Shown here: piece after piece, positions 31,740-43,374 of the stretch
Layout of the letters: each line of letters opens with the position of its first letter
Position numbering within the stretch: the first letter of the stretch is position 1
Source: QUBU01 sp014337915
GTDB taxonomy: Bacteria; Pseudomonadota; Gammaproteobacteria; Steroidobacterales; GCA-2729495
Reading direction: 5' to 3'
Assembly: GCA_030263395.1 (NCBI GenBank)
Contig: SZOW01000004.1
Span: forward strand, 248,001 to 312,000
Length of the DNA stretch: 64,000 bases
Made by a program: the position numbers and the translations under genes
The notes under the pieces: generated by a model
What the model was told of the DNA's origin: nothing
Database searches by the model: none
The model's input: only the letters and a program-made list of their open reading frames with translations

Positions 31740-34121
31740 CTATTGTCTGATTCTGGCCTGGAACTCGCGGCCCAGCGCCGCGGTGACGCCCTGCAGGACG
31801 CCGTTCGCTTCTTCGTCCGTTAGGGTGCGGGATGTATCCTGCAAAATCAAGCCTATAGCAATGCTTTTTTCGGTGCTGCCAACCTGTGGGCCCGTGTATA
31901 TGTCAAATACGAACACGTCCCGCAGCAGCGCCGCCGGCGTGGCCCCGCGCACCACCGCCAGGAGATCCGCCGCGGGGACCTCCCGCGCCACCAGCAGCGC
32001 GATATCGCGGCGCACCGCCGGCAACTGCGAGAAGCCCGCATACGCCGGCCTCGGGCGCGCCAGCACCGCCAGCTGCAGTTCGAAGAGGATCGTGCCCGGC
32101 AGTTCCAGTTCCGCGGCCAGCGCCGGGTGCAGTTCACCGATCCAGCCCGCATCGCGGCCGGCGACGCGGATGCGGGCGCTGCGGCCCGGGTGCAGCGCCG
32201 GGTGGACCGCCGCCTCGAAGGCCAGCTGGCCGAGCCGGCCACCCTGCACCAGCAGCACCTCGACATCCGCCTTCACGTCGAACACATCCACCGGCTGTGC
32301 GCGCTCGCCCCATTGCTCGGGCAGCCGCGATCCACAGGCGATGCCGGCGATGCAGCGCTCCTCCTCGTGCGCCTGCGGCCCACGCCCCAGGTAACGCGCA
32401 CCGGTCTCGAACAGGCGTACCCGCGGCTGCTGCCGCCGGAGATTCTCCCGCGCCGCCAGCACCAGCCCGGGCCACAGCGACTGGCGCATGACCGCGAGAT
32501 CGGCAGATATCGGGTTGGCCAGTTCCAGCGCGGCGGCGGGGTCGGCGCCGAAACGCGCCGCCAGGCCGGGCTCGATGAAGCTGTAGGTGATCGCTTCCTG
32601 GTAGCCACGCGCCACCAGCAGCACCGCCGCATGACGCGCCGGATCGGGGACTTCGCCGACCGCGGCCGGTTGCACGGTGGCCAGGCCCGGCTGCACCGGA
32701 ATGCGCTCGTAGCCGTGGACGCGGGCGACTTCCTCGATGAGGTCTTCCTCCCGCTCGATGTCGAAGCGCGCGGCCGGCGGCGTCACCAGCCAGCCCTCCG
32801 CCGCGGGTTCCACCTGCATGCGCAGGCGCTGCAGGATGTCCTGCACCTGGCCGGCCGCGATCTCCAGGCCGAGCAGCTGCCCGAGGCGCGCGCGGCGCAG
32901 GCGCACGGGCTTGCGTAACGGCAGCTGATCCGGTTCCTGGCGATCGATGACCGGCCCCGGCTGGCCGCCGGCGATGGCGAGCAGCAGCCCGGTGGCACGC
33001 TCGATGGCGTGCACCGGCAACGTGGGATCCACGCCACGCTCGAAACGCAGCGAAGCATCCGTGTGCAGGCCGAAGCGCCGCGCGCGGCCGGCCATGGCGG
33101 CCGGCGCGAAGAATGCCGCTTCGAGGAAGATGTCGCGGGTGGTTGCGCTGACCGCCGTGCGCTGGCCACCCATGATGCCGGCCAGGCCGACCGGCCCCGC
33201 CGCATCGGCGATGACCAGCACGTCCGGCCCCGGCTCGACCTCCTGCCCATCGAGCAGGACGCAGGTTTCACCCGGGCTGGCAAGGCGCGCGGTGATCGGA
33301 CCATCGAGCCGTGCCAGGTCGTAGGCGTGCATCGGCTGGCCCAGTTCCAGCATCACGTAGTTGGTCACGTCCACCACCGGGTGGATGGGGCGGATGCCGC
33401 AACGGCGCAGCCGCTCGCGCATCCACAGCGGCGTGACCGCATCGGCACGCAGGCCGCGCATGACCCGGCCAGCGAATCGCGGGCAGGCAGCGGCGTCCGC
33501 GAGGTTGATCGCCAGCGCGTCGCTGATCGTGGCTGGCACCGCCTGCGGCGCAGCCGCGGCGAGTGGTGTGGCCTCCAGGGTCGCGACTTCGCGGGCGACG
33601 CCGAGGATGCTGAAGCAGTCCGCACGGTTCGGCGTGATGTTGAGGTCGAGGACCGGGTCGCCCAGCTTCAGCAACGTGGTGACGTCGCTGCCGGGCACCG
33701 CATCCACATCGAGCTCCAGCAGGCCATCGACGCTGCTTTCCAGGCCCAGCTCCCTGGCCGAGCACAGCATGCCGGCCGAGGGCTCGCCGCGCAGGCGTGT
33801 CGGCTTGATGACCAAGCCACCCGGCAAGCGCGCTCCCTCCAGCGCCGTGGCGTAGAGACCGCCCTCGCGGACATTGGGCGCGCCACAGACGATGCCGAGC
33901 GGCTCGCCGCCACCGACATCGACCTGGCACAGGGACAGCTTGTCGGCGTTCGGGTGACGCCGGAGCGCGACGACGCGCCCGACCACGACCCGCTCCAGCG
34001 GCTGGCCAGCCAGCGCCACCGCATCGACCTCCAGCCCGAGCATGGTCAGCCGCCGCGACAGCGCCTCCGGGTCCAGCCGGTGCGCGACATGTTCCTGCAG
34101 CCAGGAGTCGCAGATCTTCAT
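31740..34121 (-). CDS. pheT: Phenylalanyl-tRNA synthetase beta subunit
   Basis: A 793-residue subunit. It has the N-terminal OB-fold tRNA-binding domain (VVVGRVVALRRHPNADKLSL), the B3/4 editing region, the B5 domain, a catalytic-like core (REEDLIEEVARVHGYERIP), and the C-terminal ferredoxin-like anticodon-binding domain (RDIALLVAREVPAADLL). It forms an alpha2-beta2 enzyme with PheS, which starts 7 bases upstream. It hydrolyses mischarged Tyr-tRNA-Phe through the editing site. Confidence 0.97.
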   Translation of the reverse strand: MKICDSWLQEHVAHRLDPEALSRRLTMLGLEVDAVALAGQPLERVVVGRVVALRRHPNADKLSLCQVDVGGGEPLGIVCGAPNVREGGLYATALEGARLPGGLVIKPTRLRGEPSAGMLCSARELGLESSVDGLLELDVDAVPGSDVTTLLKLGDPVLDLNITPNRADCFSILGVAREVATLEATPLAAAAPQAVPATISDALAINLADAAACPRFAGRVMRGLRADAVTPLWMRERLRRCGIRPIHPVVDVTNYVMLELGQPMHAYDLARLDGPITARLASPGETCVLLDGQEVEPGPDVLVIADAAGPVGLAGIMGGQRTAVSATTRDIFLEAAFFAPAAMAGRARRFGLHTDASLRFERGVDPTLPVHAIERATGLLLAIAGGQPGPVIDRQEPDQLPLRKPVRLRRARLGQLLGLEIAAGQVQDILQRLRMQVEPAAEGWLVTPPAARFDIEREEDLIEEVARVHGYERIPVQPGLATVQPAAVGEVPDPARHAAVLLVARGYQEAITYSFIEPGLAARFGADPAAALELANPISADLAVMRQSLWPGLVLAARENLRRQQPRVRLFETGARYLGRGPQAHEEERCIAGIACGSRLPEQWGERAQPVDVFDVKADVEVLLVQGGRLGQLAFEAAVHPALHPGRSARIRVAGRDAGWIGELHPALAAELELPGTILFELQLAVLARPRPAYAGFSQLPAVRRDIALLVAREVPAADLLAVVRGATPAALLRDVFVFDIYTGPQVGSTEKSIAIGLILQDTSRTLTDEEANGVLQGVTAALGREFQARIRQ

Positions 34122-34128
34122 CGCCGCC

Positions 34129-35112
34129 TCAGTTGAACTGGCGCAGGAAGCGCAGGTCGTTGTCGAAGAACAGGCGCAGGTCGTCCACGCCGTAGCGGAG
34201 CATCGTCAGGCGCTCCACGCCCATGCCGAAGGCATAGCCGGTGAACTCCTCGGGATCGACGCCGGCCTGGCGCAGCACCTCCGGGTGCACCATGCCGCAG
34301 CCGAGGATTTCCAGCCAGCGCCCGGAATCCGCAAGCACATCGACTTCGGCCGATGGTTCGGTGAACGGAAAATACGACGGCCGGAAACGCAGCTGCGCCG
34401 GGCGCTCGAAGAAGCGCTCGACGAACTCGTGCAGCACGGCCTTCAGGCTGGCGAAGCTGACGCCCCGGTCGACCACCAGGCCCTCGACCTGGTGGAACAT
34501 CGGCGTGTGCGTCATATCGGAATCGCAGCGGTACACGCGACCCGGCGCGATCAGCCGGATCGGCGCACCCTGCGCCCGCAGCGCCCGGATCTGCACCGGC
34601 GAGGTGTGGGTGCGCAGCAGCCGTCCGCCCGGGAAATAAAAGGTGTCGTGCATGGCGCGGGCCGGATGGTTTTCCGGGATGTTCAGCGCCGTGAAATTGT
34701 GGAAATCGTCTTCGATTTCCGGGCCCTCGTGGACCGCAAACCCGGCGCCACGGAAAATCGCCTCGATGCGCACCAGGGAGCGGCTGACCGGGTGCTCGCC
34801 ACCCGCCGTGGCACCACGCCCGGGAAGCGTCAGGTCGACACGCTCGGCCGCCAGGCTGGCCGCCAGCTGCTGTTGCTCGAGGAGGCTACGGCGCTGGTCC
34901 AGCGCCGCAGTGACGGCATCACGCGCCACGTTGATCGCCTGGCCGGCCGCCGGCCGTTCCGCCGCCGGCAGTGTGCCGAGGTTCTTCAGCAGCGCCGTCA
35001 GTTCGCCCTTCTTGCCGAGGAAGCGGACGCGGACCTCATCCAGCGCGGCGAGGTCGGCGGCCCCGGCCACGGCGGCCCGGGCGCGGCTCATGAGCCCTTC
35101 GAGTGCGTCCAT
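34129..35112 (-). CDS. pheS: Phenylalanyl-tRNA synthetase alpha subunit
   Basis: A 327-residue catalytic subunit, the same length as E. coli PheS when started at ATG 35112. It has the N-terminal coiled coil, motif 2 (DSDMTHTPMFHQVEG) and motif 3 (GFGMGVERLTM-like: AFGMGVERLTMLRYG). An upstream TTG at 35127 overlaps the T-run of the preceding hairpin and is less likely. AGGA lies four bases before the ATG. Confidence 0.96.
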   Translation of the reverse strand: MDALEGLMSRARAAVAGAADLAALDEVRVRFLGKKGELTALLKNLGTLPAAERPAAGQAINVARDAVTAALDQRRSLLEQQQLAASLAAERVDLTLPGRGATAGGEHPVSRSLVRIEAIFRGAGFAVHEGPEIEDDFHNFTALNIPENHPARAMHDTFYFPGGRLLRTHTSPVQIRALRAQGAPIRLIAPGRVYRCDSDMTHTPMFHQVEGLVVDRGVSFASLKAVLHEFVERFFERPAQLRFRPSYFPFTEPSAEVDVLADSGRWLEILGCGMVHPEVLRQAGVDPEEFTGYAFGMGVERLTMLRYGVDDLRLFFDNDLRFLRQFN

Positions 35113-35125
35113 AGGATCCTGCAGC

Positions 35126-35155
35126 AAAACGGCCCCGGCGCAGCTGCCGGGGCCG
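35126..35155 (-). terminator. Terminator-like hairpin between rplT and pheS
   Basis: CGGCCCCGGC and GCCGGGGCCG form a perfect 10-bp stem with a six-base loop at 35130-35155, followed on the minus strand by four T and then, 14 bases later, the pheS ATG. E. coli attenuates pheST at this junction using the PheM leader peptide. Here the gap is too short for a leader gene, so the hairpin is a partial terminator or a stabilising element. Confidence 0.6.
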
Positions 35156-35187
35156 TCCAGTGATTACCGCCAGACGCCGCAGCCGGA

Positions 35188-35547
35188 TCAGGCCGCGAGC
35201 TGGCCCTTGACCTGCTCGGCCAGGGCGGCGAAGGCCTCGGCATCGTGCACCGCCAGGTCGGCGAGCACTTTGCGGTCGACCTCGATGCCGGCCAGCTTCA
35301 GTCCGTTGATGAACCTGCTGTACGACAGGCCGTGCGGGCGGATGGCCGCGTTGATGCGGGCGATCCACAGGGCGCGGAACTCGCGCTTCTTCACCCGGCG
35401 GTCACGGAACGCATACTGCCCCGCCTTGATGACGGCTTGCTTGGCCGCGCGGTAGATCTTGCGGCGGCCGTTGTAGTAGCCCTTGGCCTTCTTGAGGATT
35501 TTCTTGTGGCGCTTGCCTGCGGTGACGCCGCGCTTGACTCTTGCCAT
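35188..35547 (-). CDS. rplT: 50S ribosomal protein L20
   Basis: A 119-residue r-protein essential for early 50S assembly. It begins MARVKRGVTAGKRHKKIL and has YSRFINGLKLAGIEVDRKVL, with KAVIKAGQYAFRDRRVKKRE in between. In other bacteria L20 represses its own operon (infC-rpmI-rplT) by binding the mRNA. It follows rpmI by 15 bases. Confidence 0.98.
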   Translation of the reverse strand: MARVKRGVTAGKRHKKILKKAKGYYNGRRKIYRAAKQAVIKAGQYAFRDRRVKKREFRALWIARINAAIRPHGLSYSRFINGLKLAGIEVDRKVLADLAVHDAEAFAALAEQVKGQLAA

Positions 35548-35562
35548 GTCCTGTTCCTCCCG

Positions 35563-35760
35563 TTACGCGTAGGGCAGCTGCTTGCGCAGGCCCGGCACGT
35601 CACATTCCTCGACCTGGTGCATCGGCCCGAGCTGGCGTTTGCGCTTGGAGCTCTTCTTGGTGAGGATATGGTTGAGGTGGGACTGGCCGTGCTTGAAACC
35701 GCCATTCCCCTTGGCGCGGAAACGCTTCGCAGCGCCGCGCTTGGTCTTCATCTTCGGCAT
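35563..35760 (-). CDS. rpmI: 50S ribosomal protein L35
   Basis: A 65-residue basic r-protein with the family start MPKMKTKRGAAKRFRAKGNG and the segment SHLNHILTKKSSKRKRQLG. It lies between infC and rplT in the conserved translation operon, 96 bases after infC. That gap may hold the L20 control site. Confidence 0.98.
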   Translation of the reverse strand: MPKMKTKRGAAKRFRAKGNGGFKHGQSHLNHILTKKSSKRKRQLGPMHQVEECDVPGLRKQLPYA

Positions 35761-35856
35761 CTCGCTCTCCTGGGCCTGAACCGAACCTCACGGCCGGGGC
35801 AGGCGGGTTTCGGCCAGAGGCCCCGGGCGGGATGCCCGGCACTGGCTGGCCGTCAC

Positions 35857-36375
35857 TCACTTTCTCTTTGGTGATATCACCATCACGAGCTGGCGGCCTT
35901 CGAGCTTCGGCATCTGCTCGACTGCGCCCACCTCCTGAAGGTCCTGCTGCACACGCTGCAGGAGCTTGAAACCCAGCTCCTGGTGCGCCATTTCGCGCCC
36001 CCGGTAGCGCAGGGTCACCTTCGCCTTGTCGCCATCGCTCAGGAAGCGGACCAGGTTACGCAGCTTGACCTGGTAATCACCTTCCTCGGTGCCCGGGCGG
36101 AATTTCACTTCCTTGACCTGGATCTGCTTCTGCTTGCGCTTGGCAGCGTGGGCCTTCTTGTTCTGCTCGAACAGGAATTTCCCGAAATCCAGGATCCGGC
36201 ATACCGGCGGGTCGGCAGTGGGGGAAACCTCCACCAGATCCAGTTCCTGGGATGATGCCATCTCGAGCGCCTGCTCCCTGGTCATCACTCCGATCATCTG
36301 CCCGTCGGCGCCAATGACCCGCAACTGGCGGGAATCGATTTCCTCGTTCCGCCGAATCCTCTTGCTAGCGACGAT
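35857..36375 (-). CDS. infC: Translation initiation factor IF-3 (ATC start)
   Basis: A 172-residue IF-3. Visible blocks are the N-domain start IRRNEEIDSRQLRVIGADG, VSPTADPPVCRILDFGKFL, the linker, and the C-domain KFRPGTEEGDYQVKL and GREMAHQ. The frame is preceded by the thrS TGA, then CGC, then ATC at 36375, with GGAGGA seven bases upstream. The start must therefore be ATC. Rare AUU/AUC starts let IF-3 repress its own synthesis. It follows thrS by three bases. Confidence 0.95.
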   Translation of the reverse strand: MVASKRIRRNEEIDSRQLRVIGADGQMIGVMTREQALEMASSQELDLVEVSPTADPPVCRILDFGKFLFEQNKKAHAAKRKQKQIQVKEVKFRPGTEEGDYQVKLRNLVRFLSDGDKAKVTLRYRGREMAHQELGFKLLQRVQQDLQEVGAVEQMPKLEGRQLVMVISPKRK

Positions 36376-36378
36376 GCG

Positions 36379-38307
36379 TCAATCCTCCATAGCGACGCGG
36401 CCGCGGCTCGCGACCTCGGAACCAAGGTGCCGGGACAGTGCCTCGAGGGACATCGTGCCCAGATCCTTGCCGTTTCGCGTGCGCACGGCCACGGTCTTTG
36501 TTTCGGCTTCCCGGTCGCCTGTCACCAGGAGATAGGGAACCCGCTGCAGCGTGTGTTCGCGAATCTTAAAGCCGATCTTCTCGTTTCTCAAGTCCAACGC
36601 GACCCGAAAGCCCTGATTTTCCAGTACTTCCTTGACGGACCCCGCGTAGGCGGCCTGGCGGTCGGTGATGTTGAGGACCACGGCCTGCACCGGGGCCAGC
36701 CAGCTGGGCAGCCGGCCGGCATGATGCTCCAGCAGGATGCCGCAAAAGCGCTCCAGGGAGCCGAACATGGCCCGGTGGAGCATGACCGGTACCCGCCGCT
36801 GGCTGTCGTCGGCGACGTAGCTGGCCCCAAGGCGTCCCGGCAGGTTGAAGTCCACCTGCAGGGTGCCGCACTGCCAGTCCCGGCCGATGGCGTCGCGGAG
36901 CACGAACTCGAGTTTCGGGCCGTAGAAGGCGCCCTCCCCCGGATTGCGCGACATCTCCAGGCCCGCCGCCTCGGCGGCGGCCAGCAGGGCCGCTTCGGCC
37001 CGGTCCCAGATGGCGTCGCTGCCGACGCGCTTCTCCGGCCGGTCGGAGAACTTGATGCGGATGTCCTCGAAGCCGAAGTCCCGGTAGATGCCGAGGATCA
37101 GCTGGGTGATTGCCACCGATTCCGCAGTGATCTGCTCCTCGGTGCAGAACACATGGGCATCGTCCTGGGTAAAGGCGCGCACCCGCATCAGGCCGTGCAG
37201 CGCACCGGAGGGCTCGTAGCGATGGACCTTGCCGAACTCGCAGATCCGCAACGGCAGGTCCCGGTAGCTCTTCAGCCCCTGGTTGAACACCTGGATGTGG
37301 CCCGGGCAGTTCATCGGCTTGATGGCGTAGACCCGCTCGTCGGGGGTCTGGGTCATGAACATGTTCTCGCCGAACTTCTCCACATGCCCCGACTGCACCC
37401 AGAGGCTGCGGTCCATGATCTCCGGCGTGTTGACCTCGACGTAGCCGGCCTCGCGCTGGCGCTCGCGCATGTAGCCGATCAGCTGCTGGAACAGCGTCCA
37501 GCCCTTCGGATGCCAGAAGACCGCGCCGGGCGCCTCTTCCTGGAAGTGGAACAGGTCGAGTTCGCGGCCGATGCGGCGATGGTCGCGCTTCTCGGCTTCC
37601 TCGAGGCGGTGCAGGTAGTCCTTGAGCGATTTCTCGTCCGGCCAGGCGGTGCCGTAGATGCGCTGAAGCATCTCGTTGCGCGAGTCGCCGCGCCAGTAGG
37701 CGCCGGCGACCTTCATGAGCTTGAAGGCCCGGAGCTTGCCGGTGGACGGCACATGCGGGCCGCGGCAGAGGTCGAACCAGTCGCCCTGGCCGTAGAGCCC
37801 GATCTCCTCCCCGGCCGGGATGCCGGCGATGATCTCCGCCTTGTACTTCTCGCCGAGGTCGCTGAAGACCTTTACTGCCTGGTCGCGCGGCAGCACGCGG
37901 CGGCTGACCGGCAGGTCGGCCTTCGCCAGTTCCTTCATCTTCGCCTCGATGGCGGCGATGTCCTCCGGCGTGAAGGGCCGCTCGAAGGCAAAGTCGTAGT
38001 AGAAGCCGTCCTCAATCACCGGGCCGATGGTCACCTGGGCGGTCGGGAACAGTGCCTTGACCGCCTGTGCCAGCAGGTGCGCGGTGGAGTGGCGGATGAC
38101 CTCGAGGCCGTCGGCATCCCTGTCGGTGACGATGGCGAGGCTGGTATCGGCCTCGATGCGGAACGAGGTGTCGACCAGCCGGTCGCCAACACGACCGGCC
38201 AGCGCGGCACGCGCCAGGCCGGGGCCGATGGCGGCAGCCACCTCCGCCACTGTGACCGGGTGATCGAAGCTGCGGGTGCTGCCATCCGGCAGGGTGACGA
38301 CGGGCAT
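36379..38307 (-). CDS. thrS: Threonyl-tRNA synthetase
   Basis: A 642-residue class II synthetase with the N-terminal TGS domain, the N2 editing domain (RHSTAHLLAQAVK), the catalytic core with zinc ligands in MNCPGHIQVF and the motif 2 block EFGKVHRYEPSGALHGLMRV, and a C-terminal anticodon-binding domain. Its last codons hold the infC ribosome site. It begins only 28 bases after tRNA-Val, so the leader has no room for an E. coli-type thrS operator. Confidence 0.97.
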   Translation of the reverse strand: MPVVTLPDGSTRSFDHPVTVAEVAAAIGPGLARAALAGRVGDRLVDTSFRIEADTSLAIVTDRDADGLEVIRHSTAHLLAQAVKALFPTAQVTIGPVIEDGFYYDFAFERPFTPEDIAAIEAKMKELAKADLPVSRRVLPRDQAVKVFSDLGEKYKAEIIAGIPAGEEIGLYGQGDWFDLCRGPHVPSTGKLRAFKLMKVAGAYWRGDSRNEMLQRIYGTAWPDEKSLKDYLHRLEEAEKRDHRRIGRELDLFHFQEEAPGAVFWHPKGWTLFQQLIGYMRERQREAGYVEVNTPEIMDRSLWVQSGHVEKFGENMFMTQTPDERVYAIKPMNCPGHIQVFNQGLKSYRDLPLRICEFGKVHRYEPSGALHGLMRVRAFTQDDAHVFCTEEQITAESVAITQLILGIYRDFGFEDIRIKFSDRPEKRVGSDAIWDRAEAALLAAAEAAGLEMSRNPGEGAFYGPKLEFVLRDAIGRDWQCGTLQVDFNLPGRLGASYVADDSQRRVPVMLHRAMFGSLERFCGILLEHHAGRLPSWLAPVQAVVLNITDRQAAYAGSVKEVLENQGFRVALDLRNEKIGFKIREHTLQRVPYLLVTGDREAETKTVAVRTRNGKDLGTMSLEALSRHLGSEVASRGRVAMED

Positions 38308-38335
38308 CGGCGACTTTCGGGGCTGTACGCTGGAA

Positions 38336-38411
38336 TGGTAGGCGCGAGTGGAATCGAACCACCGACCCCTTGCATGTCAAGCAAGTGCTCTAACCGCTGA
38401 GCTACGCGCCT
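38336..38411 (-). tRNA. tRNA-Val (anticodon GAC)
   Basis: The minus strand gives a full cloverleaf with acceptor AGGCGCG / CGCGCCT, discriminator A and encoded CCA. The D arm has AGCTCAGCGGTTAGAGC, the anticodon loop TTGACAT (GAC), and the T arm GGTTCGATTCC. It reads GUC/GUU valine codons. It precedes thrS on the same strand and probably shares its transcript. Confidence 0.97.
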
Positions 38412-38451
38412 GTGGGCAATCGGGCCACCGGCAGGCGGCCACGGAGGCGCA

Positions 38452-38481
38452 ACGATACCGAAACGCCCCCGCCGGCCGCAA
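38452..38481 (-). promoter_or_regulatory. Candidate promoter of the tRNA-Val/thrS transcript
   Basis: On the minus strand TTGCGG (38481-38476) and TATCGT (38457-38452) are separated by 18 bases and lie ~40 bases before the tRNA-Val 5' end. Matches to the sigma-70 consensus are 3/6 and 4/6, so this is a weak prediction. Confidence 0.3.
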
Positions 38482-38486
38482 GGCAC

Positions 38487-40520
<2,034 letters not shown>

Positions 40521-40528
40521 GGGCGCCC

Positions 40529-40557
40529 TTGGTTGCCGCAGGGGGATACTTTAGTAT
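40529..40557 (+). promoter_or_regulatory. Candidate aspC promoter
   Basis: TTGGTT (40529-40534) and TAGTAT (40552-40557) are spaced by 17 bases, 43 bases before the aspC TTG start. The -10 box lies inside the palindrome shared with uvrB. Matches are 3/6 and 4/6. Confidence 0.4.
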
Positions 40558-40558
40558 C
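40545..40558. promoter_or_regulatory. Palindrome GATACT-TT-AGTATC between uvrB and aspC
   Basis: Two perfect 6-bp arms with a two-base centre, 25-38 bases before the uvrB ATG. The core TACT/AGTA half-sites recall LexA boxes of xanthomonads (TTAG/TACTA type) more than the CTGT/ACAG E. coli box. uvrB is a common SOS gene, so a LexA site is possible but unproven. Confidence 0.4.
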
Positions 40559-40599
40559 TGCAGCCGCCTTGCAGCGGCCGGATTGCCGGGGATCAACCG

Positions 40600-41781
<1,182 letters not shown>

Positions 41782-41806
41782 AGATCCCGGCCAGTGGCCA
41801 GATACC

Positions 41807-41835
41807 TTGACTTGGCCTGCTGGTTAAAACAGAAT
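41807..41835 (+). promoter_or_regulatory. Promoter of tRNA-Asn
   Basis: TTGACT (41807-41812) and CAGAAT (41830-41835) are exactly 17 bases apart. A GC-rich discriminator (CGCCCCGC) follows, as in stringently controlled stable-RNA promoters, and the tRNA begins ~45 bases downstream. A small hairpin GGGCTTAAGCCC (41851-41862) lies in the leader. Confidence 0.7.
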
Positions 41836-41885
41836 CGCCCCGCTTCTCAAGGGCTTAAGCCCTGAAGCATGCGCCTGATATCCAC

Positions 41886-41960
41886 TCCCCGGTAGCTCAG
41901 TGGTAGAGCGATCGGCTGTTAACCGATTGGTCGCTGGTTCGAGTCCGGCCCGGGGAGCCA
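41886..41960 (+). tRNA. tRNA-Asn (anticodon GTT)
   Basis: A full cloverleaf: acceptor TCCCCGG / CCGGGGA, discriminator G, encoded CCA; D arm AGCTCAGTGGTAGAGC; anticodon loop CTGTTAA (GTT); T arm GGTTCGAGTCC. It stands alone between aspC and the convergent galU. Confidence 0.97.
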
Positions 41961-41982
41961 GTCCACCGGCCCTGTCGCGGCG

Positions 41983-42846
41983 TCAGCAATGCGCCGCCAG
42001 GTGTGCCCTCAGGGAATCACGCAGCGCCCGGTCTTCCATCGCGTAGTCGACGATGGCCTCGATGTAGCCGAGCTTGCTGCCGCAGTCATAGCGGCGACCC
42101 TGGAACCGGAAGGCGTACACCGGCTCGTTTCGCAGCAGCGCCGCAATGCCGTCGGTGAGCTGGATCTCGCCGCCGGCACCGCGGCCGGTGCGTTCCAGCA
42201 GATCGAACACCGCGGGCGTCAGCAGGTAGCGGCCCACCACCGCCAGTGTCGACGGCGCCTTTTCCGGGACTGGCTTTTCGACCATACCACGCAGGCGGTC
42301 GGAAGCATCGGCATCGACGATCCCATAGCTGCTGGTCTTCTCCCGCGGCACGTCTTCCACCGCCAGCACGCTGGCGCCGTGCTGGTCATAGTGCGCGCGC
42401 ATCTGCGACAGGCAGCCGGCCGGTGCGCGGATCAGATCGTCGGGCAGGTGCACGAAGAATGGCTCGTCGCCCACCGCTGGCCTTGCGCAGAGCACGGCAT
42501 GCCCGAGGCCCAGCGGCTCGCCCTGGCGAATGTAGACGCAGGAAACCCCGCTCGGGAGAATGTCCTTCACCAGGCCCAGCAGTTCCTGCTTGCCTGTGGT
42601 TTCGAGCGCCCGCTCGAGGTCAGGGTCGCGGTCGAAATGATCCTCGATGGAGCGCTTGGTGCTGCCGGTGACGAACACCAGCCGCGTGGCACCGGCGGCG
42701 ATGGCCTCCTCCACGGCGTACTGGATCAGCGGCTTGTCGACGATGGGCAGCATCTCCTTGGGCATCGCCTTGGTGGCCGGCAGGAAACGCGTGCCGCGCC
42801 CGGCCACCGGGAAAACCGCCGTGCGCACCGGCTTGAACTTGGCCAT
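41983..42846 (-). CDS. galU: UTP-glucose-1-phosphate uridylyltransferase
   Basis: A 287-residue nucleotidyltransferase making UDP-glucose for LPS, glycans and trehalose. The nucleotide-binding signature GRGTRFLPATKAMPKEML lies at residues 17-34, followed by VDKPLIQYAVEEAI; later blocks include QGEPLGLGHAVLCA and the substrate loop GRYLLTPAVFDLLE. It is a single gene on the minus strand. Confidence 0.96.
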   Translation of the reverse strand: MAKFKPVRTAVFPVAGRGTRFLPATKAMPKEMLPIVDKPLIQYAVEEAIAAGATRLVFVTGSTKRSIEDHFDRDPDLERALETTGKQELLGLVKDILPSGVSCVYIRQGEPLGLGHAVLCARPAVGDEPFFVHLPDDLIRAPAGCLSQMRAHYDQHGASVLAVEDVPREKTSSYGIVDADASDRLRGMVEKPVPEKAPSTLAVVGRYLLTPAVFDLLERTGRGAGGEIQLTDGIAALLRNEPVYAFRFQGRRYDCGSKLGYIEAIVDYAMEDRALRDSLRAHLAAHC

Positions 42847-42971
42847 GGATGTCGAATCCGCCTGGGAATGGACGCCAGATATTAGCGAAAACCACCAGTG
42901 AATTCCCCGCCAGGCATGGCCTGTGGACGGGCGCGGCAGCCGCGGCGCCGCGCCCGTCCCGCAGGCACCGG

Positions 42972-43238
42972 CTACTTCGCCGGCTCACGGACCTGGAGGT
43001 TGCCCTTGTTCTGCTGCAGGACCTGGGGGCCGATGCCCTTGACGTTGAGCAGTTCGTCGGCGGAACGGAATTTGCCGTTCTTCTCGCGGTACTCGACGAT
43101 CGCCTTCGCGCGTGCCAGGCCAATGCCGTCGAGTTCCCTGGCCAGGGTTGCAGCGTCCGCACTGTTGAGGTCGACGGGCCCGGCGAGGCTCAGGGCCGGT
43201 GCCAGCAGTGCCGCGGCGAGGATCAGCCAGTTTCGCAT
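42972..43238 (-). CDS. ComEA-like helix-hairpin-helix protein
   Basis: An 88-residue secreted protein with a signal peptide (LILAAALLAPALSLA, cleavage near residue 19) and a tandem helix-hairpin-helix domain (DLNSADAATLARELDGIG, then FRSADELLNVKGIGPQVL). ComEA relatives bind double-stranded DNA in the periplasm during uptake; small forms are widespread in gammaproteobacteria, including non-competent ones. It stands alone after lapB. Confidence 0.88.
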   Translation of the reverse strand: MRNWLILAAALLAPALSLAGPVDLNSADAATLARELDGIGLARAKAIVEYREKNGKFRSADELLNVKGIGPQVLQQNKGNLQVREPAK

Positions 43239-43374
43239 GTCAGTCTCCTTGAGAGGTCAGCAGGGGGTTTCGCCCGCCACCATGGCGGACGCTGACAGAC
43301 TAGGAGTGCGGCAACGGTGATCCCAGCCGGGAAACGGCCGTAAAACTGCGGAAATGCCGGCGTCGCTGGCGGGA

